Numbered from the stretch's first letter, positions 10,020-20,320 are shown. The stretch: 64,000 bases of DNA from Tigriopus japonicus (GCA_010645155.1 CM021316.1:2339249-2403248), one strand, 5' to 3'. Notes: generated by a model from the sequence alone, not told the origin. Numbers and translations: made by a program.

Positions 10020-11240
10020 TATATGTTCCATTTCAATAACTTGCTTCATGAGGGTTTTCATAATTTGCATTGTTCTCTACTATAAAGTTATACTTTATGT
10101 ATTACAGTTAATCAAACGACATGTTTCCCTACATTAACTTTGTGCCATTAGCATGATTTGATATGTACGTTTCAAATGTCAAAATGGTTGTTAGTTAGCA
10201 AGGACAGATTAGAATTCATCCTCACACCTTTTTGCATTTTCCAGTTTCCACCATACTCTCACCCCATTTAAATATCAAATATAGTAAGATTCCCTCCCAT
10301 TATAGGATTCATAGTTTCAAGGGTAGTATTATTAAGGAACGAAACACATAACTTGCAAATGAAATGCTGCATAAATGTATCTAACAAAAAAACTTTCTTT
10401 GGTGACTTAAATGTATCCAATGACTTTGTTTTGCAATTTTGGGCAAATATATACTAAGATATATGTTTTGTTTTGAAATTAAAAGATGCCCAGAATTATG
10501 CCTCACACAATGCAAACACTAGTATTTATCTTACTTTCTTGGTTCACATACAATAAAAAAAAAAAGAAATTGGACTTTTGGTATGTGGCTGAAACACCAA
10601 CAGAACAAGTTCCACCAGCACATGAACTCGTACGTGATGAAATATTGATCAAACTTCACTGAATCGCACAGTAACTTAAGGTGTAAAGTTGCTCCTTTCA
10701 CTTAAGCTGTTGCACTATCAAAGGGTGGGTGTGCCATCAAACATGGACTGTAGCAGATGAAGGAGCACTGGCACAAGACAAATGGAATGAACATGATTTA
10801 AATAACACACTTAAAAGACACTGCATAGATGAATTTATCACATTTCAAGATGAAAAGAGGTGTGTTTCAAATGTTGTGAGTGAGAAGCAACTGGCAAAAC
10901 AAACAAGGGTGACTGAATATTGTAGTTATGTTAGAATTGTAATTTGGATCCCACAATGAGAATTTAGGCTCAAGTTATTTTTTTAAATAAAAGAAACCAG
11001 GTATCAACTTATGAATAGTCAAAGGAACTTAATACTCAAAATATAAATGGTTGTTAATCCACCAAAACAAGGAAGTCATGTTATCTGCAGGCCAATAATC
11101 CCATCAGCTTTTGAAGGGAAAATGTGGCCGGCCAATCCTGCCCAATGACAATTGGCTTGGGTTGCCTGAAGAACGTCTAATTTGAGAATTACACTATTTC
11201 CGTTGAGGGTTCAGATCCTGGGTTGAGTCATCCTTGAATA
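10020..11240. other. AT-rich intergenic sequence, nothing recognised
   Basis: No coding, RNA or terminal-repeat signal that I can defend. A 76-codon frame at 10729-10959 has no recognisable domain. A 12-base A run occurs near 10555. Confidence 0.4.
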
Positions 11241-11247
11241 CACGTAA

Positions 11248-11400
11248 CAATGGACCGTGTAGAGCTTGTTTACTTTTATTGGTTCCAACAGCTGAATTAG
11301 ATGACGTCATGTCAATTAGTTCAATTGCCTAAAGTTGAATGGCGCAGCACCTTAAGAGGTTGAAAGTCGAATTGGATAGTGAAATTCTACCGAGGTTCGG
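11248..11400 (+). mobile_element. Partial copy of the CAATGAACCGTG foldback MITE
   Basis: It begins CAATGGACCGTGTAGAGCTT and later shares TTAGTTCAATTGCCT, GAGGTTGAAAGTCGAA and GTGAAATTCTACC with the left half of the complete copy at 39745-39947. It contains the left arm and centre but lacks the right arm. Confidence 0.7.
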
Positions 11401-11859
11401 CGTCTGTAACTCTTAACTCTACTTGTTCTTTGAGATATGCGGTGTAATCTCAACTCTTCTCCTGTTTAGTGTGTTGTTCCAAATTTGAATAAATTCACGT
11501 CAAGTTTTTGTGCTCCGAAATTGCGCTGCACATTCCTGGACATTTTGTGTTCGTGGAGTGAGGCAAGAATCTTGAGCAAGGAAGCGACACGACATTTTTG
11601 GTCCCGCCAAGATAGGCCATTGAATGCAAGTCTAGAGATCACTCAAGACTTTAATTTTCATACTTTTACCCACTCCAAAAGCTGTAGTAAAGCTTTTACT
11701 ACATTCATATGATACTATTTTGTATTCAAAAATGTATTTGAGCTTTGATTTTTTGTATTTTTAGCAACAAAAAGTCATGCCCAAGTTCAGTTTTGCAAGA
11801 ATAAAGGTTGAACAAAGTATCACCTTCTTCCCCATCTTTTTGCCATTATTCATTAATTA

Positions 11860-12010
11860 AGGCTCGGAGACATATTCAGTTTTTCTGTGGAGCAGAAATT
11901 CCAGACGTTCCAAGGAGTAGGGTCAGCTGACGATCAGCCAACAGCAAACACTACGCTGTGAAACGTCTGGGATTCTGCTCCACAGCAAAACTGAATATTT
12001 ATCCGAGGCT
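11860..12010. mobile_element. Palindromic MITE with TA target duplication
   Basis: The left arm (11860 to about 11910) reads AGGCTCGGAGACATATTCAG and includes CTGTGGAGCAGAAATTCCAG. The right arm ends at 12010 with the reverse complement, including CTGCTCCACAGCAAAACTGA and ATCCGAGGCT. TA dinucleotides flank it at 11858-11859 and 12011-12012, consistent with a Tc1/mariner-type MITE, although a two-base duplication in AT-rich DNA is weak evidence. No ORF. Confidence 0.8.
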
Positions 12011-12012
12011 TA

Positions 12013-13054
12013 TAATCATTATATTGAACAGAAAATACAAAATTTAAGATTCCAGTTGACTGAACCTGAATTAGGGATAGTATCAAAGTAGGTCACATCA
12101 CGGGGTCGAGGTAATTCTGACATCTTTGGATATGAGTTTGCACTAAACTGATTAGTTTCTGTTTCCGTGGAGTGTTTCTATGAACTGATCAAATATCGTA
12201 GTGGTTGCCTCCTTTGGGCTTGTGCTTGAGAAGGTCATGCATCCATCAATAAACTAGTTTCTGCGTTAACTAGATGAGTGCTTTGGAGCAGCTTGTGGAA
12301 GCACTGTTTTGGGTGGGTGAGCGAAATTGTTCTTCCACCCCCCCAAAAGTCTTTCCAGGCGTCTTGCTCTACATAAGAGCTCGGGCAACTCACAAACTCG
12401 TTTGTAGGCATTGAGGAGAGTGACGTTTCTTGTCTAACAGTGCCATTTTTGCAATACATGAGAGAAAAATGGAAGCACTGATCGTGTTTCAAACTGCACC
12501 TAAAGATGTCATTCATACCTTGTCTGTGTACTAATGTTAGTCACAAATACATAACTGAATTTATGGATCTGAATATGACAACTTTCTTGTCTTTTCCACA
12601 ATGGTCTGATTTGCAGAACTATCAATTGGCATGGAGAAAAAGGTGTTTTCAAGAAAATATTCAGCATTGAAATTGTATCAGTCAATGGGTAAATGAGACC
12701 TCAAATGCTGATATGGGAAGTCCTGATGGCTGCTTGGATATTTTGTGTTTCCTTAACTCACTGGACACTCATGAAAAAGGTACCCAAGTAGTATGTAAAA
12801 TGGCAGAAACCCTTTATTCATGGATATTGGTTTGTCTAGTAGATGAACCCACAGGGAACTTTCAGGTTTTGCTCTTCAACAATACTGAAAGAGGAACTTG
12901 TTTTTCTTGTTATATTGTTAAGTAGCAATGGTATGTCATTGCTCTACTATTCTTTTTAAGCCACAAGCACAATTGCTTTCTTGAAATTTAGAGACCACTG
13001 GGCATTGTCAAACAATTTCTTGACAAAATGATGGCATTGTACCATTGCTTGAAT
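12013..13054. other. Intergenic sequence, nothing recognised
   Basis: Frames of 70-93 codons (minus 12235-12516, plus 12713-12925) have no recognisable domain, splice context or codon signal. I treat them as chance. Confidence 0.4.
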
Positions 13055-13205
13055 CAGGGGTGTGCAAACCCTGGCCGGGGGCCACATGTGGCCCGCGAGC
13101 TGATTTCGCGTGGCCCGCGAGAGGATCTGTCATTTTCAATAGGCTGTGGCCCGCAGCATCATTTTGGCATGGCCCGTGAAAGGTCACATTTGGCCCGCGC
13201 CTAAC
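13055..13205 (+). mobile_element. hAT-like fragment, right end missing
   Basis: It begins CAGGGGTGTGCAAACCCTGG and carries repeated GTGGCCCGCGAG words, like the subterminal arrays of hAT MITEs. No matching right end or 8-bp duplication was found; the sequence simply leaves the motif-rich part at about 13205. Confidence 0.55.
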
Positions 13206-13317
13206 TTCTTCATATCCAAAGATCCTGGCCCCTTGTTAAGGCTGGTCTACACGTGAAACATTTTGGTACTGATTTATTCAGAGAGTAACAAGATCGTAGT
13301 TATTGTTCGACTGCGTT

Positions 13318-13715
13318 AACCAATTATGACTTTACAGGTCAAAAGCAATATGTGCCTGAATGAAAACAAGTTCCGGGTCATGACGTTTGGGCAATCTGAA
13401 CTAGCTTATCAAGATGATAAAAGTAATGAAATTGAAAGGGCTTCTTCGATCATAGATCTTGGGATTCAAATCCAAGACACGGGGAAATTTGATGATCATA
13501 TTCAAGCCAAGGTCACAAAAGCATTTCAAACAAGCGGCTGGATCTACAGAACTTTTAAGTCGAGAGATCAAATCACGATGCAAACATTATATAAATCCAT
13601 TGTGCAGCCGCATCTGGAGTATGCTTCTCCCATTTGGGCGCCAGTTAGCTCCTGGTTAGCTCGGGTGGTCTTCAAAAGATTGAAAAAGTCCAACGTAGTT
13701 TTGTAAAATTTGTGG
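13318..13715 (+). pseudogene. LINE-B reverse-transcriptase C-terminal fragment
   Basis: The frame reads MCLNENKFRVMTFGQ, then SSIIDLGIQIQDTGKFDDHI, KAFQTSGWIYRTFKSRDQ and LYKSIVQPHLEYASPIWAP, the thumb and post-RT region of a jockey/CR1-type LINE. Near 13650 a frameshift separates this from GLQKIEKVQRSFVKFVV. The catalytic RT core is absent upstream. It appears to be the same broad LINE type as LINE-A. At about 13716 it is interrupted by an inverted-repeat element. Confidence 0.75.
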
Positions 13716-13782
13716 TATGGAAACCCTATCTCGGCCTCGTGACGTCATGTGATGACGTGGACAGCCGGTCACGCGACCTCGA

Positions 13783-14697
13783 CAGAAAAAGTAGGACATT
13801 GTTCTGAATTCAATGCTATGATTTCTGACAAAAACTGCTTTATCTCACTCAATTGTGTTCTTCAAGGCTTTTTGACTAAGTTTAAAAGTACCAATGTGGT
13901 TTGGTTGAATTTTTGAAATTGTTAACTCTCAATTCTAATCCAAATTTGGCAGATAAATATTCAAGAAAATAATTTAAATAATTTCTGAGAGGGATCGATT
14001 GTCAATTCCAGTCAGAGTTGGGTAAAAATACTTCCTCAAAAAATCTAATGCATTCCAACAACATTGTCTCCAAAATTAATTGACTTCAATGGACTTCAAA
14101 ATTATGGGGATCAATCAAAATTAATTTTGTTGCACTTTTTGGCAAAATTCTATTGACTGAGACTCTTTTGTCAATATTGAATTTGATTTATTCTCAGTTA
14201 TATGCTTAAGTGGGTTTGATTTTATTCATTATCTTTTTTTTAAACATAAGCATATTAAGGCAAGTGATGGTTTTCCTACTTTGTTTAAGAACTGTTTTGT
14301 TTATTGGTTTTTTCACTTGCCATTTTAATACTTGAGAAATGCTATACAAAAACTAATAACGACGCACATATTTGTCCAGAAATACAATGACAGTAACTTT
14401 TTAATTAGTTGATGTTTCAGTGTCAGTTTTCTTTTTTGTTGAAGAGACATTCTGTTTAAGCCTAAGTTGGTACATTGTTAGCAATAATTCAAGCCTGAAG
14501 AAATTGTTGCTTGGTAGTCTTTACATGGTTATTGGAAGGCAGTGGGATAAAACTTTAACATGTTCTTTTATTAATTCAACCCTTTTTATTTCTTTTTACA
14601 TTCACATTGAGCCTTAAAACCCCCAATTGCTGAACTAGAACCGTTTTAAGTGTAAATCATGGCATTGAATTCAGGAGAATGTCCTACTTCTTTACAG
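13783..14697. mobile_element. Inverted-repeat element inside LINE-B
   Basis: The ~43-bp arm at 13783-13824 (CAGAAAAAGTAGGACATT, CTGAATTCAATGC, ATGATTT) is repeated in reverse complement at 14654-14697 with few mismatches. True ends are probably a little further out (about 13720 and 14860, where LINE sequence stops and resumes), but no duplication could be fixed. The interior is AT-rich without a transposase. Superfamily unknown. Confidence 0.6.
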
Positions 14698-15500
14698 AAA
14701 GGTGACTTGAGAAAACGTCGATTCAAGAAGCTGCATTTTGCGGATCATGTCATGCGGTTATGTTTTTGCAATCTTTTTTATTTGTAAATTATTTTAGGCT
14801 TGTCTGTAAGATTCTCACAACAAATAAAGTTATTTTCTTGCAAAATAATCCGTGTCTACACACCAAGCTGTTACACTTGGGGGCAGGAATTGGTCACCCT
14901 CTGAGAGTTGTTTAGTGAAATTTACAACGTAGGTACGAGCAGGGTTGGGGAGTAATTGTAATTTCAATTACATGTAATTGTAATTAATTATATTTTTGGG
15001 CCAAGTATTTGTACTTGTAATTGATTACATTTTTGGCCATGTAATTGACGAATTTTCAATTACAAATTGCAAATTACTTTTTAAACTGTTACTTCTTCAA
15101 ATTTACCATGATATCAATTAATACTTTGAGTTTTCACTTGCCAAACAATTATTTTGTCATCAATTTGCAGTCAATGTGATGCCACTAACAGGTAGCTTTT
15201 GTTACAATACAAACCCAAGCTATGATGTTTGAATACTTTTAAACTAAAATAGCTTTTGACCATGATATTTGTGTTAGGAGGTAGGCCTTTTCACAACTAA
15301 GGGCAGACAAATGAGGTGGAAAAATAAATTTTTAAAACATTGTCACATTTGATATATGCACAGAGTTGGCAGAGAGAAGACGCTTGGGCAGACAGGCCTA
15401 TCGTTTTGTTGGACAATTTTCAGGCCCCAGCTGACCTTTGGCTGTGACGTTTTCCAAGGAGTTGTGCCCAAACAAGTTCGTTTCGTTTGAAGGGTTGAAG

Positions 15501-16018
15501 TAGGGGTAGGCGAGAAGCTGGTGTCGGTGCCAAGTTGTTGACACCAACTTTTTGGGCTTTCGGTGTCGGCATCAGCACCAGGTCTCTGGTGCCGTGATTT
15601 TAAGGCTTCAAGGGTTTTTGAAAAACGTACTGCCCGCCCAAAAACTTGATCCCAATTTTGATTGTAAATGTGAAGGACTAAACAAAATCCAATATTGTCA
15701 TTTTTGGTTCCATCATAAACATAAACGCAATGCAAGAAAATCACACACCCAGCTAGGGTATTGTTAAATGTAAGCTTATTTTCCCTCTCTCAAATTTATG
15801 TTGCACTACCATGGACTTAAATGTCTTTAGAATGCGTAGGTCTGTCACAACTGGTGCTCCATATTACAGTCCAGAAGGGCACATTTTGTTTGACTTAATT
15901 ATAAGGAACACGCTGTCTATGTCAGTGTCGACACCTCGACGTTGATTGGCAACTTCAACACAGGTGCCGGTGTCGGTGTCGGAGTCGAGGGCAAAATTGC
16001 CGCTGTCACCCATCCCTA
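15501..16018. mobile_element. hAT-type MITE nested inside the hAT element
   Basis: The ends are TAGGGGTAGGCGAGA and, reverse-complemented, TAGGGATGGGTGACA. The flanks are GGTTGAAG (15493-15500) and AGTTGAAG (16019-16026), a 7-of-8 match to an 8-bp duplication. Both ends carry words such as GTGTCGGTG, as expected for subterminal sites. It has no protein of its own. Confidence 0.82.
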
Positions 16019-16479
16019 AGTTGAAGTCAGGGTCACTTGTTGTTTGCTTGGGCACAACTTAAGTAATAATCTTCGGAAATATCAAGTTTTCACCTGCAAC
16101 CTTGGCTCTTCAACAACCGTAACTCATCCAACAAAAATTTCCGTATATCCGCCCCGTGGATATATGTATATAAAGTTCGTGTTTTCTGGAAAAGAAAAAT
16201 ATGCCTTGTGGTTCATAGCATAATAGTTATGATATTTAAGCCCGTTCGTAAACTATTGGTTTCTGTAAATCACTCTTTCATATTAACCTTTCAGGCATTA
16301 TAAGTTGCCAGTTGGTGCATCGCCATTTAAAAATGGCAGATCTGTTTATTTTTCATTGTTTTGAATAGGCAAAAGGGTGAAAGAGACAGAAGGATTGTAA
16401 TTGACATATAATTGTCTTGTAATTGTCATGTAATTGACATGTTATTGTAATTGAAGTCAATTACATTTTCGGATGATGT

Positions 16480-16685
16480 AATTGTAATTGTAAATAATTA
16501 CATTTTTCGACAAAGTAATTGTAATTGTAATATTTACATTTTTCGACAAAGTAATTGTAATTGTAATATTTACATTTTTCGACAAAGTAATTGTAATTGT
16601 AATTAATTACATTTTTCGACAAAGTAATTGTTATTGTAATTTATTACATTTTTCGACAAAGTAATTGTAATTGTAATTAATTACA
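16480..16685 (+). repeat. 36-37-bp tandem repeat at the right end of the hAT element
   Basis: Five units containing ACATTTTTCGACAAAGTAAT followed by TGTAATTGTAA recur, with CGACAAAG at about 16508, 16544, 16580, 16617 and 16654. The array lies immediately inside the right end and is probably a subterminal transposase-binding array. Confidence 0.85.
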
Positions 16686-16719
16686 TTTTTCAAGTAATTG
16701 ACCCAACTCTGGGTACGAG

Positions 16720-16855
16720 AGGTATCTAATAATTTATGTTTTCAAATGCATTCATGGCCTTTGTCCCACTGCAGGTATTGTTTTCAATCACAATGACCGG
16801 AGAGGGATCACATGAGAAGTTAGAGCCAGGTCAAGACCAGGAGACAGGCAATTGA
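16720..16855 (+). pseudogene. LINE-B C-terminal fragment resuming after the hAT insertion
   Basis: Joined across the insertion, the frame reads QRRYERYLIIYVFKCIHG and LCPTAGIVFNHNDRRGIT, then a stop. It matches LINE-A at the same position. The next part (up to about 16911) is degenerate. Confidence 0.7.
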
Positions 16856-16911
16856 TCAAGACAATGAAATTTAACTTTGTATTGTATCGCGCTCCTTCTC
16901 TATATCTATGA

Positions 16912-17135
16912 GGGAGGAGACGTGGCGTCGTGGTTAGCGCAGTTTCCTATAGTGAGAGAGGTCCCAGGTTCGATTCTCCTCCCCGACCTTTCTCGAGGAA
17001 ACTTTTAGACGCTAATTCACACCCACAGACGGAGAACCATTCTGATACCGGACATGAGATTGCCCATCGGAACTACTTTAGACGATGTGATGGCTGGCTT
17101 CGCTGGCCGGGCGAGGCTCAACCCTCCGACCCTAG
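16912..17135 (+). mobile_element. tRNA-derived SINE, copy 1
   Basis: The head has a pol III A box, TGGCGTCGTGGTTAGCGCA (16923-16941), and a B box, GGTTCGATTCT (16967-16977), at tRNA spacing. A tRNA-unrelated body follows, ending CTCAACCCTCCGACCCTAGC. A second copy lies at 32493-32717 on the other strand, with the same start (GGGAGGAGACGTGG) and the same end, which fixes the element at about 224 bp. The flanking words ATCTATGAG and ATCTATCCATGAG suggest a target duplication. It would be transcribed by pol III and moved by a LINE. Confidence 0.88.
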
Positions 17136-17164
17136 CTTTGCGACGAATCTATCCATGAGACAAC

Positions 17165-17235
17165 TCATTGTTAAGTTTTAAGTCTCATTTAGACGACTTT
17201 TTATCTACTATCCCTGACCAGCCCTATGTTCAAGG
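17165..17235 (+). pseudogene. LINE-B 3' end of ORF2
   Basis: The frame reads FKSHLDDFLSTIPDQPYVQG, the same FK..LD.FL..IPD ending seen in LINE-A at 9.96 kb. It therefore continues LINE-B beyond the SINE. A stop follows after about 17 more codons. Confidence 0.6.
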
Positions 17236-17388
17236 ACTTCATCGGGCAGCTAATTCTAACTCCCTTACGGTCTTTTATCAGGCATGACTTTTCCCCACTC
17301 GGGTTTTATCTTCTCCTGACATTTACATGGATTTTTTTACAGATTTTTAACCGATACACAGAATGTAATTCCAAGTATTCATTTTGGA

Positions 17389-17790
17389 GTGATGGTTCAT
17401 TTCAGAGCGTACGCCCAACTACATAACTGCACGTGGGCCCAAGTAACTATCATAGCATCGGAGGTCCACAAACGTGCAAAGGAGGAGGTCAAACACCTCC
17501 GAACCGCTCCAAGGGTCTCGACCACGTGTCCGCCTGCCACAGGTCCATCTGCCACGGCTCCATCTGCCACGGGTTCATCTGCCACGGGTCCATCTGCCGC
17601 GGGTCCATCTGCCACGGGTCCATCTGCCTCGGGTCCGCGTGCCACGGAACCGACAGTGGCGGAGGCAATGGAATTTTTTAATGCAGAAGATGAAGATGAG
17701 CTCCTGGATAAGCTCCTGACAATGACAATTGACCTTCGTGGCATCCCTTGCCGTGGAGAAAAGCAGAAGAGGAGGGAGGTTGAGGAATAA
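17389..17790 (+). CDS. Unrecognised 133-codon ORF with a PSATG repeat
   Basis: The N-terminal part (AQLHNCTWAQVTIIASEVHK, RAKEEVKHLRTAPR) looks helical and protein-like. The centre is a run of PSATG-type pentapeptides encoded by a 15-bp tandem repeat. The C-terminal part is acidic then basic (AEDEDELLDKLL, GEKQKRREVEE). No domain is recognised. Amino-acid variation between repeat units and the flanking composition make it more protein-like than other frames nearby, but it could be a fragment of a transposon protein. The antisense and other plus frames over the repeat are by-products. Confidence 0.35.
   Translation: MMVHFRAYAQLHNCTWAQVTIIASEVHKRAKEEVKHLRTAPRVSTTCPPATGPSATAPSATGSSATGPSAAGPSATGPSASGPRATEPTVAEAMEFFNAEDEDELLDKLLTMTIDLRGIPCRGEKQKRREVEE
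17536..17645 (+). repeat. 15-bp coding minisatellite
   Basis: About seven units of GCCACGGGTCCATCT in perfect 15-bp register keep the frame of the 17389-17790 ORF and encode ATGPS-like pentapeptides. GC content is far above the AT-rich surroundings. Confidence 0.85.
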
Positions 17791-18980
17791 TACGTTGGAA
17801 GATGTTAAACAGCAGACAATCTTCAAACGTTAAACAACTTAACGTTTAATCTGCGCTGCCAGAAAAGCTAAATACACAGTACAGCATGAGTATTTTGACC
17901 AAATATTTCTGTCATACCATCTTGTAAATTCATTTGTTTTGCATAGAAACGGTAAGTGGATCAAAATTTATTGTCCGTCTGGCACTAAGAACATTTTTTT
18001 AGAGTGAGATAGATGTCTCTCTGCATCCATAGATGACACTGAACACTACATAGTTGGCAAATGAGGGACAGCTTGGTGCAAACTTAGCATGAGCTTTGCA
18101 TAGGCCTGGAAACTAATACACAAGTGTCAAATTCAGTTGAAACACGCACATAAATATCGAAGGCGAGTTACGCGAACTTAGCAAGTCCCTCATAAGCGCA
18201 TCCCTTGCTTCCGGTCCATTTACTCGTGCATTGTTCTTTTGTCCGTCCAGTCAATGAGCTCGTCACATTTAAGTCGCATCATTAAAAATGTGTGATGAAA
18301 ATAAGAATTTTAATAGTTGAGTTTGAACCAGGGAATTGTTGAGATTAAAATTTGAAAAAAACCATTTCCAGGTTGAAATGCTCCCAAAGCCCCCTTTTAT
18401 AACTACTCATATCCCAATTGGCTGGCGTCGGAGGCCCCGAAATTTACACTGGACGGGATTTGCAACTTTTCGTACAGCATGGGATGTCCATTTATCAAGG
18501 ATAGTTCGCTTTTTAGAAATAGTAATTCGGGAACGATTGGAGCAGGACTGACTTCACATTCCCAAGAGGGTGCGCTAGTGAAACATTGATACCCGTCACG
18601 GCACAATAGGTGAATGATTGGTCCAAAAGCCAAAAGGCCGGATAGAATGAGGTCCTATAATTTCGCAATCTCCTTAATTTGTATGGACCTTTAAGAGATT
18701 ACGTACTTGATCCTCTTAACAACGGGCATGACTTTCTCGAGTGGAAAATGGAAAATAAAACTTTTGTTCCTTTAGGTTTTTCGTCATACCAAAGAATATT
18801 CCCACTTGTGTTGGGTCCATCGCCTTACTCCGATTTTCAATTCACCCAGCTTTTCTCCACGTGTCACGAGCAATTTTCATTTTCGATTTGCAATTCTAAA
18901 TCCTCTATAATTATACAATCATCGATGTAGATAAAGGCTGTGATTCCTTGAGCATGGAGATAGGTCTTTACAGACATCAT
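17791..18980. other. Intergenic sequence, nothing recognised
   Basis: Short frames only (65-83 codons). No inverted terminal repeats were paired and no RNA gene recognised. Confidence 0.4.
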
Positions 18981-19001
18981 GGGTTAGGTTAGGTTAGGTT
19001 A
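18981..19001 (+). repeat. Short interstitial (TTAGG)n tract
   Basis: Four GGTTA units in a row, the permuted form of TTAGG, the common arthropod telomere repeat. It lies at the far end of an LTR on the minus strand, so it may be part of the LTR end rather than true telomeric DNA. Confidence 0.6.
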
Positions 19002-19115
19002 ATCCTGAGTGATTTGGATAACTGATTTTATTTGTAGAGAGAGATATACAGGTTAAGATCAGATTGAGAGAAATAGAGAAGCAAAGAGGGAGTACTCTAC
19101 ACGCCCCCCAAGATG
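18981..19115 (-). mobile_element. LTR and polypurine tract of a minus-strand LTR retrotransposon
   Basis: On the minus strand the polypurine tract ATCTTGGGGGGCG (19102-19114) is followed at 19101 by TGTAGAGTACTCC, a TG-starting LTR that runs to about 18981 and may end in CCTAACCCA. The matching pol tail lies just upstream at 19201-19383. Confidence 0.55.
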
Positions 19116-19200
19116 GGTTGTCAAAACCATATGAATTTCTTTTGGCAGTGGCCGTATCCAAAGTCACTCGGCAATATTGAACACTGTGAGATTTGACATT

Positions 19201-19383
19201 TCAGTCCAATTTGAACGATATAGATTTTCCAAAAGGTTTGATGAGTTTTCGATTTCTTCGAAACATTTTATCAGCAACGTCTAGTTCAGAACTTCTTGCA
19301 TGTTCGAGGAGTTTTGTCACGGTCGCTTCACAATCCCAATTTTTGCTGATAGGGTTTTGTACTAACACCTTTGTTCCTAAAGC
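19201..19383 (-). pseudogene. Pol C-terminal fragment of a Ty3/gypsy-like retrotransposon
   Basis: The minus frame reads LALGTKVLVQNPISKNWD, then DVADKMFRRNRKLIKPFGKS. The pattern GTKVLVQ.P..K.WD and RRNR..IKP is typical of the chromodomain-like end of gypsy pol. It is cut at its upstream side at 19384 by a repeat that starts CAGGG. A stop at 19201 precedes the polypurine tract by about 85 bases. Confidence 0.65.
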
Positions 19384-20002
19384 CAGGGTTGGTCGGGGGA
19401 TCAACTTTTTTGATTTATCCCCTTTACCCAGGGATTAACGGGATAAATTGGGGGATAAACGGGATAAATGGGGGGATAAATAGGATAAATGGGGAATAAA
19501 CGGGATAAATGGGGGGGATAAACAGAATGAACCGGTGGATAAACGAAAGAAAGCCAATTTTGTTCCGATTTTGACAAGTTTGAATAATTTTTGGCATCCT
19601 TGAAAGTAGCCTATCAAACTAAAGGCTTAATATGAATATCAATGGAATATATTTACAATACTTAACAGAATATATAACATAAATAATTGTTATAAAATTA
19701 TTAAAAATTGTTATTAAATTAATAAAAAATATGTCACAAAAAGCCTACAATTGACGTTACTTGATGAGACGTGATGAAATTGAAGAAATCCTCCAAAGTT
19801 GAAGATTATCTAAGTCAGAAAACTTCATGCTCAGTAAATGTAATACAGAGACACAAAATTGAACTTATTTCTAGAAATTAGGGGAAAATATTTGGAAAAG
19901 GAGGGAAATTCCCTTTTATCCCCGTTATTCCCTGGAGGAAAATCCCGTTAATCCCAATAAACGGGACGCTTTATGGTTGAGATAGCCCACCAACTAACCC
20001 TG
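19384..20002. mobile_element. hAT-like element with GGGATAAACGG arrays
   Basis: The left end is CAGGGTTGGTCGGGGGATCA and the reverse complement of the right end is CAGGGTTAGTTGGTGGGCTA. Just inside the left end, GGGATAAACGGGATAAATGG-type words are repeated; the inverted form (CCCGTTAATCCC, TTTATCCCCGTTATTCCC) lies near the right end. The flanking 8-mers do not match, so the duplication has decayed or the right boundary is wrong. No transposase. Confidence 0.6.
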
Positions 20003-20204
20003 CAATATTCCTACTGAGCGGACAGCCTTTATCAGATTGCAGCTGCGAAGCTGCGTTTTAACATCGGAAACACAAACAAATAAAAGCTAAAAAACTACGA
20101 TTTTTCATTGTACTAATGGAAATAATTTTTGTATAGGACTTAATTGACAAAAGTGAGATTTTGTGGGAAATATAGTGTTAGGGAAATTTGTGAATAAATA
20201 TAGA

Positions 20205-20320
20205 AATGAGGAAAAAATGCTTGAAACATAGAAAAAATTGCTTGTGAGGTAGGAAAAAATGCTTGAAGAGTAAGAAAACATGCTTGAAAATTAGGAAAAA
20301 AGCCTGAAAAGTAGGAAAAT
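20205..20320 (+). repeat. ~19-bp minisatellite TAGGAAAAAATGCTTGAAA
   Basis: About five to six degenerate units of this word occur in tandem. They are followed by CCCGTTTATCCCGTTTATCC, the inverted word of the hAT-like element just to the left, so this block may belong to a second copy of that element. Confidence 0.6.

Larger units (their letters stand above)
14940..16711. mobile_element. hAT element with TAATT-rich ends, inserted in LINE-B
   Basis: The left end is CAGGGTTGGGGAGTAATTG. The reverse complement of the right end is CAGAGTTGGGTCAATTACTT. A perfect 8-bp duplication GGTACGAG flanks it at 14932-14939 and 16712-16719. Removing it restores the LINE frame QRRYERYLIIYVFKCIHGLC. No transposase frame was found. 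A second hAT lies inside at 15501-16018, and the right end carries a 36-bp tandem array. Confidence 0.92.

Noticed and set aside
16912..16990. A true tRNA gene at the SINE head
   Set aside because: Acceptor and T stems pair poorly, a non-tRNA body follows, and the same composite occurs again at 32.5 kb.
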